DNA from: Phycisphaerae bacterium
GTDB lineage: Bacteria > Planctomycetota > Phycisphaerae > UBA1845
Assembly (NCBI GenBank): GCA_029260035.1
Contig: JAJDEA010000032.1
Coordinates: forward strand, 1-34,194
Direction of reading: 5' to 3'
Length of the DNA stretch: 34,194 nt
Shown: positions 1 through 7,557 of the stretch, piece after piece
Position numbering within the stretch: the stretch's first letter is position 1
Layout of the letters: the number at the start of each line of letters is the position of its first letter
Position numbers and translations under genes: made by a program
The notes under the pieces: model-generated
What the model was told of the DNA's origin: nothing
Seen by the model: only the letters and a program-made list of their open reading frames with translations
Databases searched by the model: none

Positions 1-1320
1 CGTAATCAAGACGTCGCGATCTTGAGTCACGATTTCGGCACAATTACCACGCGCTGCCGAGGTCGCAGCGATCCCTTCGGGTTGAATCTCTTGCCCATTT
101 GCGGGCATGGTCGGCTTTGAGAGCACCACGCACATGTTCGCACCGCCAAAGCCAAGGGAAGTGTTCAGAGAATACGCAAATCGGCCTTTCCTTGGTTCTT
201 TTGTAACGAGGTCCAGTGAATCGAACTCAACTTCATCGGCCATCTGGTTGCTGCAGGCGGGAATAACATCATCTCGAAGTGCCATCGCCGAGACAATAAG
301 CTCGACCGCCCCGGCACCCCCCAATGTATGTCCGAATCGATTTTTCAGAGCGGCAACTGGCGTTTTCGCAAGGCCATCCTGAAAGACTGTTTTCAGCGCG
401 GCATATTCCGCAGCATCATTATTCGGTGTCGCAGTAGAATGTGCGACGATAAACGACACATCCTCCGGCGTGATACCAGCGCATCGAAGCGCTGCCTGCA
501 TCGCCCTAGCCGCACCTTCACCGTCAGGCTTAGGCATGGACAAGTGGTGCGCATCGCAGGATTCACCATACCCCGCAACCTGAACGAGCGGCGTGACACC
601 TCGTTTGTACGCATCCGACGCACGCTCCAACACAACAATTCCGTACCCCTCACCCAGCTTCATTCCATCGCGGCCGCTGGCGAAATGACGGATTCGATCG
701 TCGGAAACCAGCCTCATGCTGTTGAACCCAGCGTACGCATATTCGCTGATCGGGTCGTATCCTCCAGCAATGACAAGGTCCACCTGGCCAGTACGAAGGA
801 GTGTCATCGACAAGGCAATACTAGCCAACCCTGAGGAACATGCTGAACACGTCGTCATAGCCGGGCCTTGCAGATTTGCCTCGGTGGCGACTTGTTGTGC
901 AACGCTCCCTGCCAGAAACCACTTGAGAAGCGCCGAATTATCCTCACGAATGAATTGACCGGCGTGCCTCATTCCGTGCAGCGTCGTGCCAAGCAACCAG
1001 CAGCACCTGCTTGCTGGATAAGGCAGGCATTCCTCTATCTCGGCGTCGGCCAATGCCTCGTTCACCGCAAGTTTGAGATAGTCAGCTTCGCGTCGCCCCG
1101 AAGAATCTAAACTGCGGGGCAAATCCGGAGCTTGCCCGCCTCCTTTGTTGGGAATCGGTTCAGACTCAATCGCAGTGAGCGGAGCGATGCCGCTCTTGCC
1201 TTGCAACAGGCCTGCCCAGGTGGATTCGCGATCAAGGCCGAGGGATGTGACCAAACCCGCGCCAGTCATAACGACCGGCACAGAGGAGTCTGGACTGTTA
1301 CCCTGTGCTGTCTTTTCCAT
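1..1320 (-). CDS. Beta-ketoacyl-ACP synthase (FabF-like), partial, probably a tandem KAS protein
   Basis: Condensing enzyme of a type II fatty acid/polyketide system, extending an acyl chain on ACP by decarboxylative condensation. I translated it by hand: 440 codons are open to the window edge. Catalytic residues are visible: Cys161 in SACSSG, His294 in AHSTATP (usually HGTSTP), Lys326 and His331 in LKNRFGHTLGGAG. FGGANMCVVL near residue 391 marks the normal KAS C-terminus. Family members are about 410 aa, but this frame continues through a linker into RDVLIT at residues 435-440, which mirrors PVVMTG at the start of domain 1 (residues 15-20), so a second KAS domain probably follows. The ATG at 1320 has GAGGA six bases upstream and overlaps the acyltransferase gene by 23 bases. 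It is the last gene visible in the ACP operon. KAS assignment is firm; the tandem form is inferred. Confidence 0.93.
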   Translation of the reverse strand, partial: MEKTAQGNSPDSSVPVVMTGAGLVTSLGLDRESTWAGLLQGKSGIAPLTAIESEPIPNKGGGQAPDLPRSLDSSGRREADYLKLAVNEALADAEIEECLPYPASRCCWLLGTTLHGMRHAGQFIREDNSALLKWFLAGSVAQQVATEANLQGPAMTTCSACSSGLASIALSMTLLRTGQVDLVIAGGYDPISEYAYAGFNSMRLVSDDRIRHFASGRDGMKLGEGYGIVVLERASDAYKRGVTPLVQVAGYGESCDAHHLSMPKPDGEGAARAMQAALRCAGITPEDVSFIVAHSTATPNNDAAEYAALKTVFQDGLAKTPVAALKNRFGHTLGGAGAVELIVSAMALRDDVIPACSNQMADEVEFDSLDLVTKEPRKGRFAYSLNTSLGFGGANMCVVLSKPTMPANGQEIQPEGIAATSAARGNCAEIVTQDRDVLIT

Positions 1321-2275
1321 GCTGATCCTCATCCCAAGCCGGGTAGACCATCACCCATTGTTCGGGGTTAGCTCGCACCCGTTCTTCAAGAAGTGCGGCG
1401 AATTTTTTCGGTGCGGGATGGTTTCCATCGATCCGCCCTTCATCTCGCGTGATCGTCAACGGTTCTTCGATGATTAGTCGTACTCTACCGATTGTGGTCC
1501 GAATCGAAAACACCGGAAAGATTGGCGCACCCGTGATCTGGGCGAGCTTGAACGGGCCTAGCGGAACCGAAAGATGGCCATCGAAAAACGGCACTCGCAC
1601 GCCTTGCTGGCCGGGCATAACACGGTCACCTTGAATCACCACAGTCTCGTCAGCTTCAATCGCGTCGCGCAAGCGAGGCCAAAGCTGCCAGCCAACGTCA
1701 ATGGAAGCTTCCCGCACCCCGAGTTGCTGTCTCAGCCTGGACCGCAATCGATCAAAGCGAGGATGGACGTCTCGCTGGAACACCACATGAAGGATTTCGT
1801 TTTTTCCGATCAGGGCAGCGGCGCCCAACTCAAACGAACCGATATGAGCCGTTACGAGAATGGCTCCTTTGGCCTGGGAACGCCCTGCGTAATAATGCTC
1901 CCTGCCATCAACGCCGTCGATGCGGTCGGCAAGTTGTTGCTGATTGAGTCGGGCACATTGTCCCAATTCGTAAATAGCCAAATAGAAATTCCGAATGACG
2001 GACTTTGCCAGATCTTCGCAGTCTTCATTGGAGGCACCCGAACCGAGAATGCGCCGGGCGTTGGCCAACGTACCGGTGCGCATGACCGTCGAATACCGCC
2101 ACGCAAACCAGAGGAAAAACCGCCGTGTTCGGAGAACAAAAGGAGGGTAATGCTCCGTCCACCAAAACATGAACGCCAACCAAAACGAGGCGGAGAAACG
2201 GCGGACGAATCCGAACGCCTGCTTCTTTTCACCTGAATGGCTCCGAGCGTTAGGATCGTCGTGGTGACCGGCCAT
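1298..2275 (-). CDS. LpxL/HtrB-like lysophospholipid acyltransferase
   Basis: Membrane-associated acyltransferase of the lipid A late acyltransferase family, which moves an acyl group from ACP to a lipid or glycan acceptor. The 325-aa length is usual for the family. The HX4E catalytic motif is AHIGSFE (His144, Glu149), followed by IQGDR at residues 214-218 and the VPFFDG/PIFPVF block at about 228-256. A hydrophobic, Trp/Phe-rich segment at about 28-60 would contact the membrane. The start codon shares one base with the LolA-like stop (TAATG). Because it sits between a LolA-like carrier and a KAS with its own ACP and dehydratase, it more likely acylates the product of this locus, as LpxL-like enzymes do in aryl polyene clusters, than lipid A. 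A housekeeping LpxL role cannot be excluded. Confidence 0.88.
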   Translation of the reverse strand: MAGHHDDPNARSHSGEKKQAFGFVRRFSASFWLAFMFWWTEHYPPFVLRTRRFFLWFAWRYSTVMRTGTLANARRILGSGASNEDCEDLAKSVIRNFYLAIYELGQCARLNQQQLADRIDGVDGREHYYAGRSQAKGAILVTAHIGSFELGAAALIGKNEILHVVFQRDVHPRFDRLRSRLRQQLGVREASIDVGWQLWPRLRDAIEADETVVIQGDRVMPGQQGVRVPFFDGHLSVPLGPFKLAQITGAPIFPVFSIRTTIGRVRLIIEEPLTITRDEGRIDGNHPAPKKFAALLEERVRANPEQWVMVYPAWDEDQHGKDSTG

Positions 2276-3003
2276 TAGCGGGAAAGCCCTGCCAAGGGTT
2301 TTGTGATCTTGGTTCCTTCTGGAAGCTGGAGTCGGACGTCGCTTTCCTGCAATCCGGTATTCGTCTCGAATTTGGAGAACGTCAGCACCGTCCGATCGCC
2401 GTCAACATCGAGAACGATCGCACGAACGACAATTCCAATCGCCTTTTCAACAACAACCTCCACTTGTACCACATATTCAAGCAACTCGGCTTCCTTCGGC
2501 TTCAAGCGGAATGCGACGTATTTTTCGGATTTGTACTGCTCACCAAACTCCGCTGCCTGGCAAGTCTCGATCGTAAAATGGTTTTCCAATTCAGTGAGTT
2601 GCGCGAGCGGCGAGACCGCAAGCCATTGCAGCTTTTCGTCAATTTCGAACTCTTCAACAATCTGACGGCGGGGGTAATAGATTCGGATTTTTTCGTTATC
2701 GACCGCCATAATGGTTCTGTGAGGATGCTTCGTATCCCAAAGCATGCGTGATCCCGCGAGGGCGATGATGCCCGAAGATGTGAGAGGTTTCTTCAGAAGT
2801 GCCGTGAATTTTTTCTCTTCAAAATGCGCGCGAAGGTCTTTGATGTTCGACGCCTTCCCGTCCATTTCCTGGAGAAGCTGTTTGGTCCGTTCGTCGGCAT
2901 TGGCAGACGTCGCCGACATACACCAGAACGCGACGATAACGGCCGACTGCAATAAGATGGGAGAAAGGGACGTTTTTCTTAGGAATTGGTCGCACTCGGG
3001 CAT
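2275..3003 (-). CDS. LolA-like outer membrane lipoprotein/lipid carrier
   Basis: Periplasmic carrier of the LolA/COG2834 type, expected to shuttle a lipidated cargo across the periplasm. I chose the ATG at 3003 over an upstream in-frame start because it is one base after the dehydratase stop and gives a proper signal peptide: basic start, hydrophobic stretch (SPILLQSAVIVAFWCM), then a cleavage site near SANA-DE. The mature part has LolA-like features: an N-terminal helix with KQLLQEMDGKASNIKDLRAHFEEKK, then beta-rich sequence with WDTKHPHRTIM and a C-terminal block with DGDRTVLTFSKFETN. The protein is 242 aa. LolA-like genes recur in aryl polyene and xanthomonadin loci, where they are thought to help move the lipid to the outer membrane. 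That role here is inferred from context. Confidence 0.8.
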   Translation of the reverse strand: MPECDQFLRKTSLSPILLQSAVIVAFWCMSATSANADERTKQLLQEMDGKASNIKDLRAHFEEKKFTALLKKPLTSSGIIALAGSRMLWDTKHPHRTIMAVDNEKIRIYYPRRQIVEEFEIDEKLQWLAVSPLAQLTELENHFTIETCQAAEFGEQYKSEKYVAFRLKPKEAELLEYVVQVEVVVEKAIGIVVRAIVLDVDGDRTVLTFSKFETNTGLQESDVRLQLPEGTKITKPLAGLSR

Positions 3004-3004
3004 A

Positions 3005-3478
3005 TCACTTACCGTTTTCCGGTTCGCCAAAGACCAGCGATATTCGGCCTTTTGATGCCATTTGATCGCCAACGAAGGCATAAACTTCAAACTGGTATAG
3101 GGTTCCCAGCCGATTGAGAAAAATACTCTTCAAACGAATTGTCACGGGCGGTACGGCAACGTGATGAAATCGTACATCAACGTGAGCCAGCTTGCCCACA
3201 GGCAACGGCGCTGCGACTTCGGGTAACTCTGGATTGTAAGCACTAACCTCCACAGCCCTGGTGACCAACCCAGACAATTGCGCCAATGCTTCTGCGATGA
3301 GCACGCCGGGAACAATCGGCTGGCCAGGAAAATGCCCCGAAAAGAACGGCTCATCACCGTGCAATTCCCAAGTCGCCTCGCCGGAAACTCCCGGGTCCAG
3401 ATGCTGAACGGCAGAGATATATCGAAACGGCGGACGATGGGGGAGCATGTCCAGGATTTCTTGCGGAACGGTTTTCAT
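3005..3478 (-). CDS. FabZ/FabA-like 3-hydroxyacyl-ACP dehydratase
   Basis: Hot-dog-fold dehydratase that removes water from 3-hydroxyacyl-ACP to give a trans-2-enoyl-ACP. The 157-aa protein has the family opening MLPHRPPFRYI (residues 11-21), the catalytic His49 in FSGHFPGQPIVPGVL and the acidic partner Glu63 in IAEALAQLSG. The length suits FabZ. Its ATG shares a base with the ACP stop codon (TAATG), and its own stop is one base from the LolA-like start, so the three are probably translationally coupled. Placement directly after an ACP and before an LpxL-like acyltransferase and a KAS points to a dedicated system rather than general fatty acid synthesis. In aryl polyene systems such dehydratases act repeatedly without enoyl reduction to build conjugated double bonds. 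Confidence 0.9.
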   Translation of the reverse strand: MKTVPQEILDMLPHRPPFRYISAVQHLDPGVSGEATWELHGDEPFFSGHFPGQPIVPGVLIAEALAQLSGLVTRAVEVSAYNPELPEVAAPLPVGKLAHVDVRFHHVAVPPVTIRLKSIFLNRLGTLYQFEVYAFVGDQMASKGRISLVFGEPENGK

Positions 3479-3774
3479 TAGGAACCTGGCTGTTCGGTCT
3501 GGCCTTTCAAGCCCTGAACGAAAACGGCTAAGCTCTCGACGGTCTTAAAAACCTCCGGCCCAAAAGCTTCGGTGGGCACTTTGAACCCGAATGTCTTCTC
3601 CAGGCTTTGCATGAGCAAGAGCGCATCGAGCGAATCCAGATCGAACTCCCCGCCAAACAGGGGCGTATCCGGATTGATCTCCGTTTCCGGGCCTAGCATG
3701 AGATCCCGTCGAATAATCTCGACGATTCGGCCAATAACGTCTGGATGTGAACTTTGTGCAGTCAAGATAGCCAA
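3478..3774 (-). CDS. Acyl carrier protein
   Basis: Small carrier that holds the growing acyl chain on a 4'-phosphopantetheine arm. At 98 aa it is slightly longer than AcpP. The attachment site is Ser48 in FDLDSLDALLLM, a normal DSL motif, and the flanking helices are amphipathic (VIGRIVEIIRRDLML, ESLAVFVQGL). There is no ATG. The outermost start is TTG at 3774, preceded in frame by a stop, with AGGA almost touching it. A second TTG at 3765 sits about 10 bases from that AGGA and may be the true start (95 aa). It opens the minus-strand operon ACP, dehydratase, LolA-like, acyltransferase, KAS, so it is probably the dedicated carrier for that pathway. Confidence 0.9.
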   Translation of the reverse strand: MAILTAQSSHPDVIGRIVEIIRRDLMLGPETEINPDTPLFGGEFDLDSLDALLLMQSLEKTFGFKVPTEAFGPEVFKTVESLAVFVQGLKGQTEQPGS

Positions 3775-4007
3775 ATCCTAGCGGCACTTACCGCATCAAT
3801 CCAGAGGCCGGGTGTTGCCAAGGCCGTAAAGCGGGTACAAATTCACTGGTGAAACATTGAACACAGCCCGTACAGTGATCCCATAGAAACGGTGGTCCTG
3901 GTATAGCTGAGCTGGTGCCCCGCTTATGGGTGGTCACGGCGATATCAAAATCGGGTGATTTAGCGAATGCGGACTGAAGAGCAAGTCGAGATTGAGCAGA
4001 CAATACT
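3775..4007. promoter_or_regulatory. Divergent intergenic region between the ACP operon and the ABC-2 permease
   Basis: This 233-base gap separates the starts of two divergent transcription units, so promoters for both should lie here. I cannot pick a convincing -35/-10 pair or operator by eye. An 82-codon minus-strand frame that covers most of the gap looks spurious: it overlaps the permease start and has no recognisable family features. Shared control of the two arms is an inference from the layout. Confidence 0.4.
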
Positions 4008-5156
4008 ATGCGTGAGTTGTTCGTACTAATCTGCAAAGACCTGCGGCTATTGGTCCGAGACCGCGCGGGGTTTGTCGTTACTTTTGTCTTTCCGTTCGCT
4101 TACGCCCTATTCTTCGGCGTGATTTTCGCAGGGCACGGAGCTGGGACGGGCCAACTCACGCTATTGGTGACCGACGAAGATGGGTCGGAATTCTCGCAAA
4201 GGTTTATCGAATCACTTTCCCGAATAGGAGCAATCGAAGTTATCGAGGTATCGCGCGATGATGCAAACGAACGTCTAAACACCAGTGGATCTGCTGGCGC
4301 TGTGGTCATTCCAAGAAGAGTTGGCGCCGGATTGTCGACCGAAGACGACATATCGGATTGGAAAATCGAATTCGCGCCAGGACGTACGAACTCACCAGCT
4401 GGCAAACTCCTGCCAATTTGGCTGGAGCGCTGCGTCGAAGCAAGCCTAGGGGGTGCGGAAGAAACACCCAAGACTTCGGATTTGACGCCCTCTGTCCATG
4501 GCCATTCTGAGCGGTGGATTCGTATCGTGAATGCACCCCATTCACCAGAGCGGAAACAAAACCATTACGAACGATCATTCCCCCAAGGCATTATCTGGGG
4601 AGTTTTGGGATGCACTGCGACATTCGGCTTGTCGCTTGTGACCGAGCGCACCCGTGGGACACTCACGCGTTTGCGTGTCGCTCCGATCAGACGCGCTCAG
4701 ATATTGGCCAGCAAAGGAGGAGCCTGTTTCATTACATCGTGCTGTTTGGCTGCCATCCTGTTTGCCATTGCACACTTTCTCTTCAATGTTCAGCCTCAAT
4801 CTTACGGACTGCTCGCACTTGCGGTCGTGAGCATGGCGGCCGGGTTTGTTGGAATCATGATGCTCCTTTCCGTACTTGGCAAGACGGAACAGACCGTTGG
4901 CGGCGTGAGTTGGGCGGCGCTTCTCGGGATGGCGATGCTTGGAGGCGGTATGGTGCCGCATTTCTTTATGCCGCCTTGGTTGCAGCAAATCGGCGCCTAC
5001 ACGCCGGTACGATGGTCCATTCTTGCAATGGAAGGTGCCGTGTGGCGCGGTTTCGACGTTGCGGAAATGCTTCAGCCTTGCGCCTTCTTGTTAGCGATCG
5101 GCGTCGTGTGCTTTGGACTTGGAACAATCACTTTTCGATGGCAAACAGATAATTAG
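4008..5156 (+). CDS. ABC-2 type transporter permease
   Basis: Integral membrane subunit of an ABC-2 exporter. The 382-aa protein has the family layout: a first membrane helix near residues 20-42 after a basic, charged start (LICKDLRLLVRDR), a large extracytoplasmic domain of about 150 residues, then five or so membrane helices from about residue 195 to 375. Family signatures include TERTRGTLTRLRVAPI, which precedes the helical bundle, and PPWLQQIGAYTPVRW near the end. No ATP-binding subunit is encoded beside it. The ATPase must come from elsewhere or lie outside the window. It is transcribed divergently from the ACP/KAS operon and 95 bases ahead of a glycosyltransferase, so it may export the product of this locus, but substrate is unknown. 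Confidence 0.85.
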   Translation: MRELFVLICKDLRLLVRDRAGFVVTFVFPFAYALFFGVIFAGHGAGTGQLTLLVTDEDGSEFSQRFIESLSRIGAIEVIEVSRDDANERLNTSGSAGAVVIPRRVGAGLSTEDDISDWKIEFAPGRTNSPAGKLLPIWLERCVEASLGGAEETPKTSDLTPSVHGHSERWIRIVNAPHSPERKQNHYERSFPQGIIWGVLGCTATFGLSLVTERTRGTLTRLRVAPIRRAQILASKGGACFITSCCLAAILFAIAHFLFNVQPQSYGLLALAVVSMAAGFVGIMMLLSVLGKTEQTVGGVSWAALLGMAMLGGGMVPHFFMPPWLQQIGAYTPVRWSILAMEGAVWRGFDVAEMLQPCAFLLAIGVVCFGLGTITFRWQTDN

Positions 5157-5251
5157 GGGTGTCGATAATTCGACATCGTATGTGAATTACTTTCGGCGGG
5201 TGATCGAATTCGTTTCTTGTATTTCTTGAACATTTTCAGACGTAGGTATTT

Positions 5252-6505
5252 ATGGGGTTTTCTCCGGTCATCGTAGCGCCAACGTACAATAATGCATCGA
5301 CACTGCTTGACGTGCTGAGCGGGCTGGCATTTCTGAAACTACCCATCATCGTGGTGGACGATGGCTGTACCGACAACACAACGGAGCAATTGACCCTCGC
5401 GCAAAAGGCGTTGAGTGAATTGGACCTCATCATCATCACTCACAATCAGAATTGTGGTAAGGCCGTTGCGCTCCGTACCGGTTTTTCGGAGGCTAAGGGT
5501 CGAGGTTTCACACACGCCATTACCGTTGACACAGATGGTCAACATAACCCCGCCGGCATTCCGCCTTTGCTCAACGTCGCACGCGAAGCACCAAGTGCGC
5601 TCGTGCTGGGAAGTCGAGCACGACAAATGTCCAAAACACCCGGAGCCAATCTCGTAGGCTGGTGGCTATCCGCTCTGGGTATGCGTGTGGAAACCGGGCG
5701 AACCGTCATGGACAGCCAATGTGGACTTCGCGTATATCCGCTAACCCTGTTTGACGTAGTTCATTGTAGGGCGGGGAGATTTGGATTCGAAGCGGAGATT
5801 ATCACGCGCGCACTTTGGGCCGGCGTGCCGGTGAAGGAAGTGCCGGTCGAATGTCTCTATCTGCCGGACGACGACCGCGTCAGTCACTTTCGGCCCGTCT
5901 TCGACGGCGTCTATGGGTTCCTGATGCACGCCTGGCTAACGATTCTTCGCCTGATTCCCTGGCCTCGAAAAACGTACGTCGCAGATTCAAAAAATGACGC
6001 GAACGATTCCCACCCAGACGATGGGTTCTCACTCGCTCGGTGGATCAACCCGCTGCAACTTTGGCATCAGCTTCGGCACGATCGCTTTCAACAACTCGTC
6101 GTCGCCAGTGCTGTCGGCATTGGGACGTTCATGTCCGCTATGCCTGTCCCAGGCTATCAGGCACTGCTCGCCGTTTATTCAGCGCTCCGTCTTCGTCTCC
6201 ATCTTTTGCCACTAATTGCTGGATCGTTGCTGTTTCTGACCCCCGTCGGGGAATTCCTCTTCAAAATTTCGCTGGGTATGGGTCATGTGCTGACGCATCT
6301 CAGTTTGCCCGATTTTTCCGGCGCCATGGGAGAGCGCGATGGGCAATGGGCTATGCTAAGACAGTTTCCCCTATCCGGTTTCATCGGAGCAGTGATTGTG
6401 GGTTTTTTGAGCAAGTGGATTGCGACGGGACTGCTCTTCTTTGTGTTCCGGGTTATCCCGGTTGAACACGCAGACACCAATACGGCACCGCCACGCGTTT
6501 ACTAA
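5252..6505 (+). CDS. GT2 family glycosyltransferase fused to DUF2062
   Basis: The N-terminal half is a GT-A fold family 2 glycosyltransferase: VIVAPTYNNASTL at residues 7-19, VVDDGCTDNT at 34-43, the metal/nucleotide DTDGQH at 93-98 and MDSQCGLRVYP at 153-163. The order matches dolichyl-phosphate-mannose-synthase-like enzymes that use a nucleotide sugar. From about residue 262 the protein becomes a DUF2062 membrane domain (FQQLVVASAVGIGTFMSAMP, then PVGEFLFKISLG and a last helix at 375-400). Fusions of this kind are known but their product usually is not. The next gene, a polysaccharide deacetylase, starts three bases after the stop, so the two are co-transcribed and probably act on the same glycan or glycolipid. 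Confidence 0.9.
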   Translation: MGFSPVIVAPTYNNASTLLDVLSGLAFLKLPIIVVDDGCTDNTTEQLTLAQKALSELDLIIITHNQNCGKAVALRTGFSEAKGRGFTHAITVDTDGQHNPAGIPPLLNVAREAPSALVLGSRARQMSKTPGANLVGWWLSALGMRVETGRTVMDSQCGLRVYPLTLFDVVHCRAGRFGFEAEIITRALWAGVPVKEVPVECLYLPDDDRVSHFRPVFDGVYGFLMHAWLTILRLIPWPRKTYVADSKNDANDSHPDDGFSLARWINPLQLWHQLRHDRFQQLVVASAVGIGTFMSAMPVPGYQALLAVYSALRLRLHLLPLIAGSLLFLTPVGEFLFKISLGMGHVLTHLSLPDFSGAMGERDGQWAMLRQFPLSGFIGAVIVGFLSKWIATGLLFFVFRVIPVEHADTNTAPPRVY

Positions 6506-6508
6506 GTC

Positions 6509-7297
6509 ATGTTCCTTTTTGCCATTACGACACTTCTAAGCCTAGTCCTCCTCGTCGGAATTCATATAGCCAACGTGAGCCTCTGGATCGGAGCCGCGTT
6601 GGTCGTAAGCATGCATTTGATGACACTGTATGGCCTGCTTTATCCCGCGTCTTCACTGTTCTGTTCGACAGTGTCGAAATGTACCGGAGCAACAGAAAAG
6701 GTGGTAGCCCTTACTTTCGATGACGGGCCCTGCCCGCCAATTACGAAAGATGTTTTGGCCATTCTCAAAGATCGAGGCGTGCGTGCCAGTTTTTTTTGCA
6801 TTGGAAGATATGTACGTCGCCATCCGCAGGTCACTCGAACAATTGTTGAAGCGGGACACGAAATCGGCAACCATAGCTATCTACACCCTCGCCACATCTA
6901 CCTTTGGAGCAAGCGAGCGTTGACGAAAGATACCGCGTTAGCGCAACGTGTCCTCAAACGAGCGACACGCCAAAGACCCACACTTTACAGGCCTCCAATC
7001 GGGTTTCGCAATTTTTTCATGTCTGGCATCACGCGCCGAGAGCATTTGCGTGTAATCAATTTTAGCGTGCGTTCGCTCGATACCGGGCGGTCCAAGCCGG
7101 ATGCAATCGTGGCGCGCGTCTTGCGACGCATCAAGCCGGGATGCATCATACTTTTTCACGACGGTTGCGATAAAAACGCGAAACCCGATCGCCGGGCAAC
7201 CCTGGAGGCGTTGCCAATCCTGATCGACATATTGAAAGGCACGGGCTATCGGTTTGTCACCGTTTCAGACCTCTTGAAAAATAGCCAGAGTGCTTAG
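6509..7297 (+). CDS. NodB-type polysaccharide deacetylase, membrane anchored
   Basis: Carbohydrate esterase family 4 enzyme that removes N- or O-acetyl groups from a glycan. Two hydrophobic segments at about residues 3-25 and 27-48 would anchor it in the inner membrane. The NodB domain then shows all five motifs: TFDDGP (69-74, catalytic base and metal Asp), HSYLH (122-126, metal His pair), RPPIG (161-165), the region around SLDTGRS (189-195) and LFHDG (215-219, catalytic His). The 262-aa length is normal. It lies three bases after the GT2-DUF2062 stop codon. The pair could build and de-acetylate a sugar on the lipid made by the neighbouring KAS/ACP operon or on an unrelated surface glycan; the sequence does not decide which. 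Confidence 0.9.
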   Translation: MFLFAITTLLSLVLLVGIHIANVSLWIGAALVVSMHLMTLYGLLYPASSLFCSTVSKCTGATEKVVALTFDDGPCPPITKDVLAILKDRGVRASFFCIGRYVRRHPQVTRTIVEAGHEIGNHSYLHPRHIYLWSKRALTKDTALAQRVLKRATRQRPTLYRPPIGFRNFFMSGITRREHLRVINFSVRSLDTGRSKPDAIVARVLRRIKPGCIILFHDGCDKNAKPDRRATLEALPILIDILKGTGYRFVTVSDLLKNSQSA

Positions 7298-7557
7298 GCA
7301 GGCACTCGCGCGCCGTAGCAAACAAACCACCAAGAAACTCTTATGACCATTTGTTTGAGCTGCGCCCCGGCACAACATTTATGATATAGCCTCTATGAAG
7401 GAAAATTCCCTTCCAGGTCCGTCTTCCAAACGTGCCGGAATTCGGATAATCTGCAATAATCGACTGTTCCCACATTCCTTGCGTTTCAGGTTCCGCAATG
7501 TATCTGGGAAACGTTGGCGTTGATCCTGAGCAACCAATCGAAGTTTGGAGTAAAGGT

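Noticed and set aside
1574..2236. 220-codon plus-strand frame
   Set aside because: Antisense to the LpxL-like gene, whose catalytic motifs are clear.
3788..4036. 82-codon minus-strand frame upstream of the ACP gene
   Set aside because: Overlaps the permease start, no ribosome binding site, no recognisable features.
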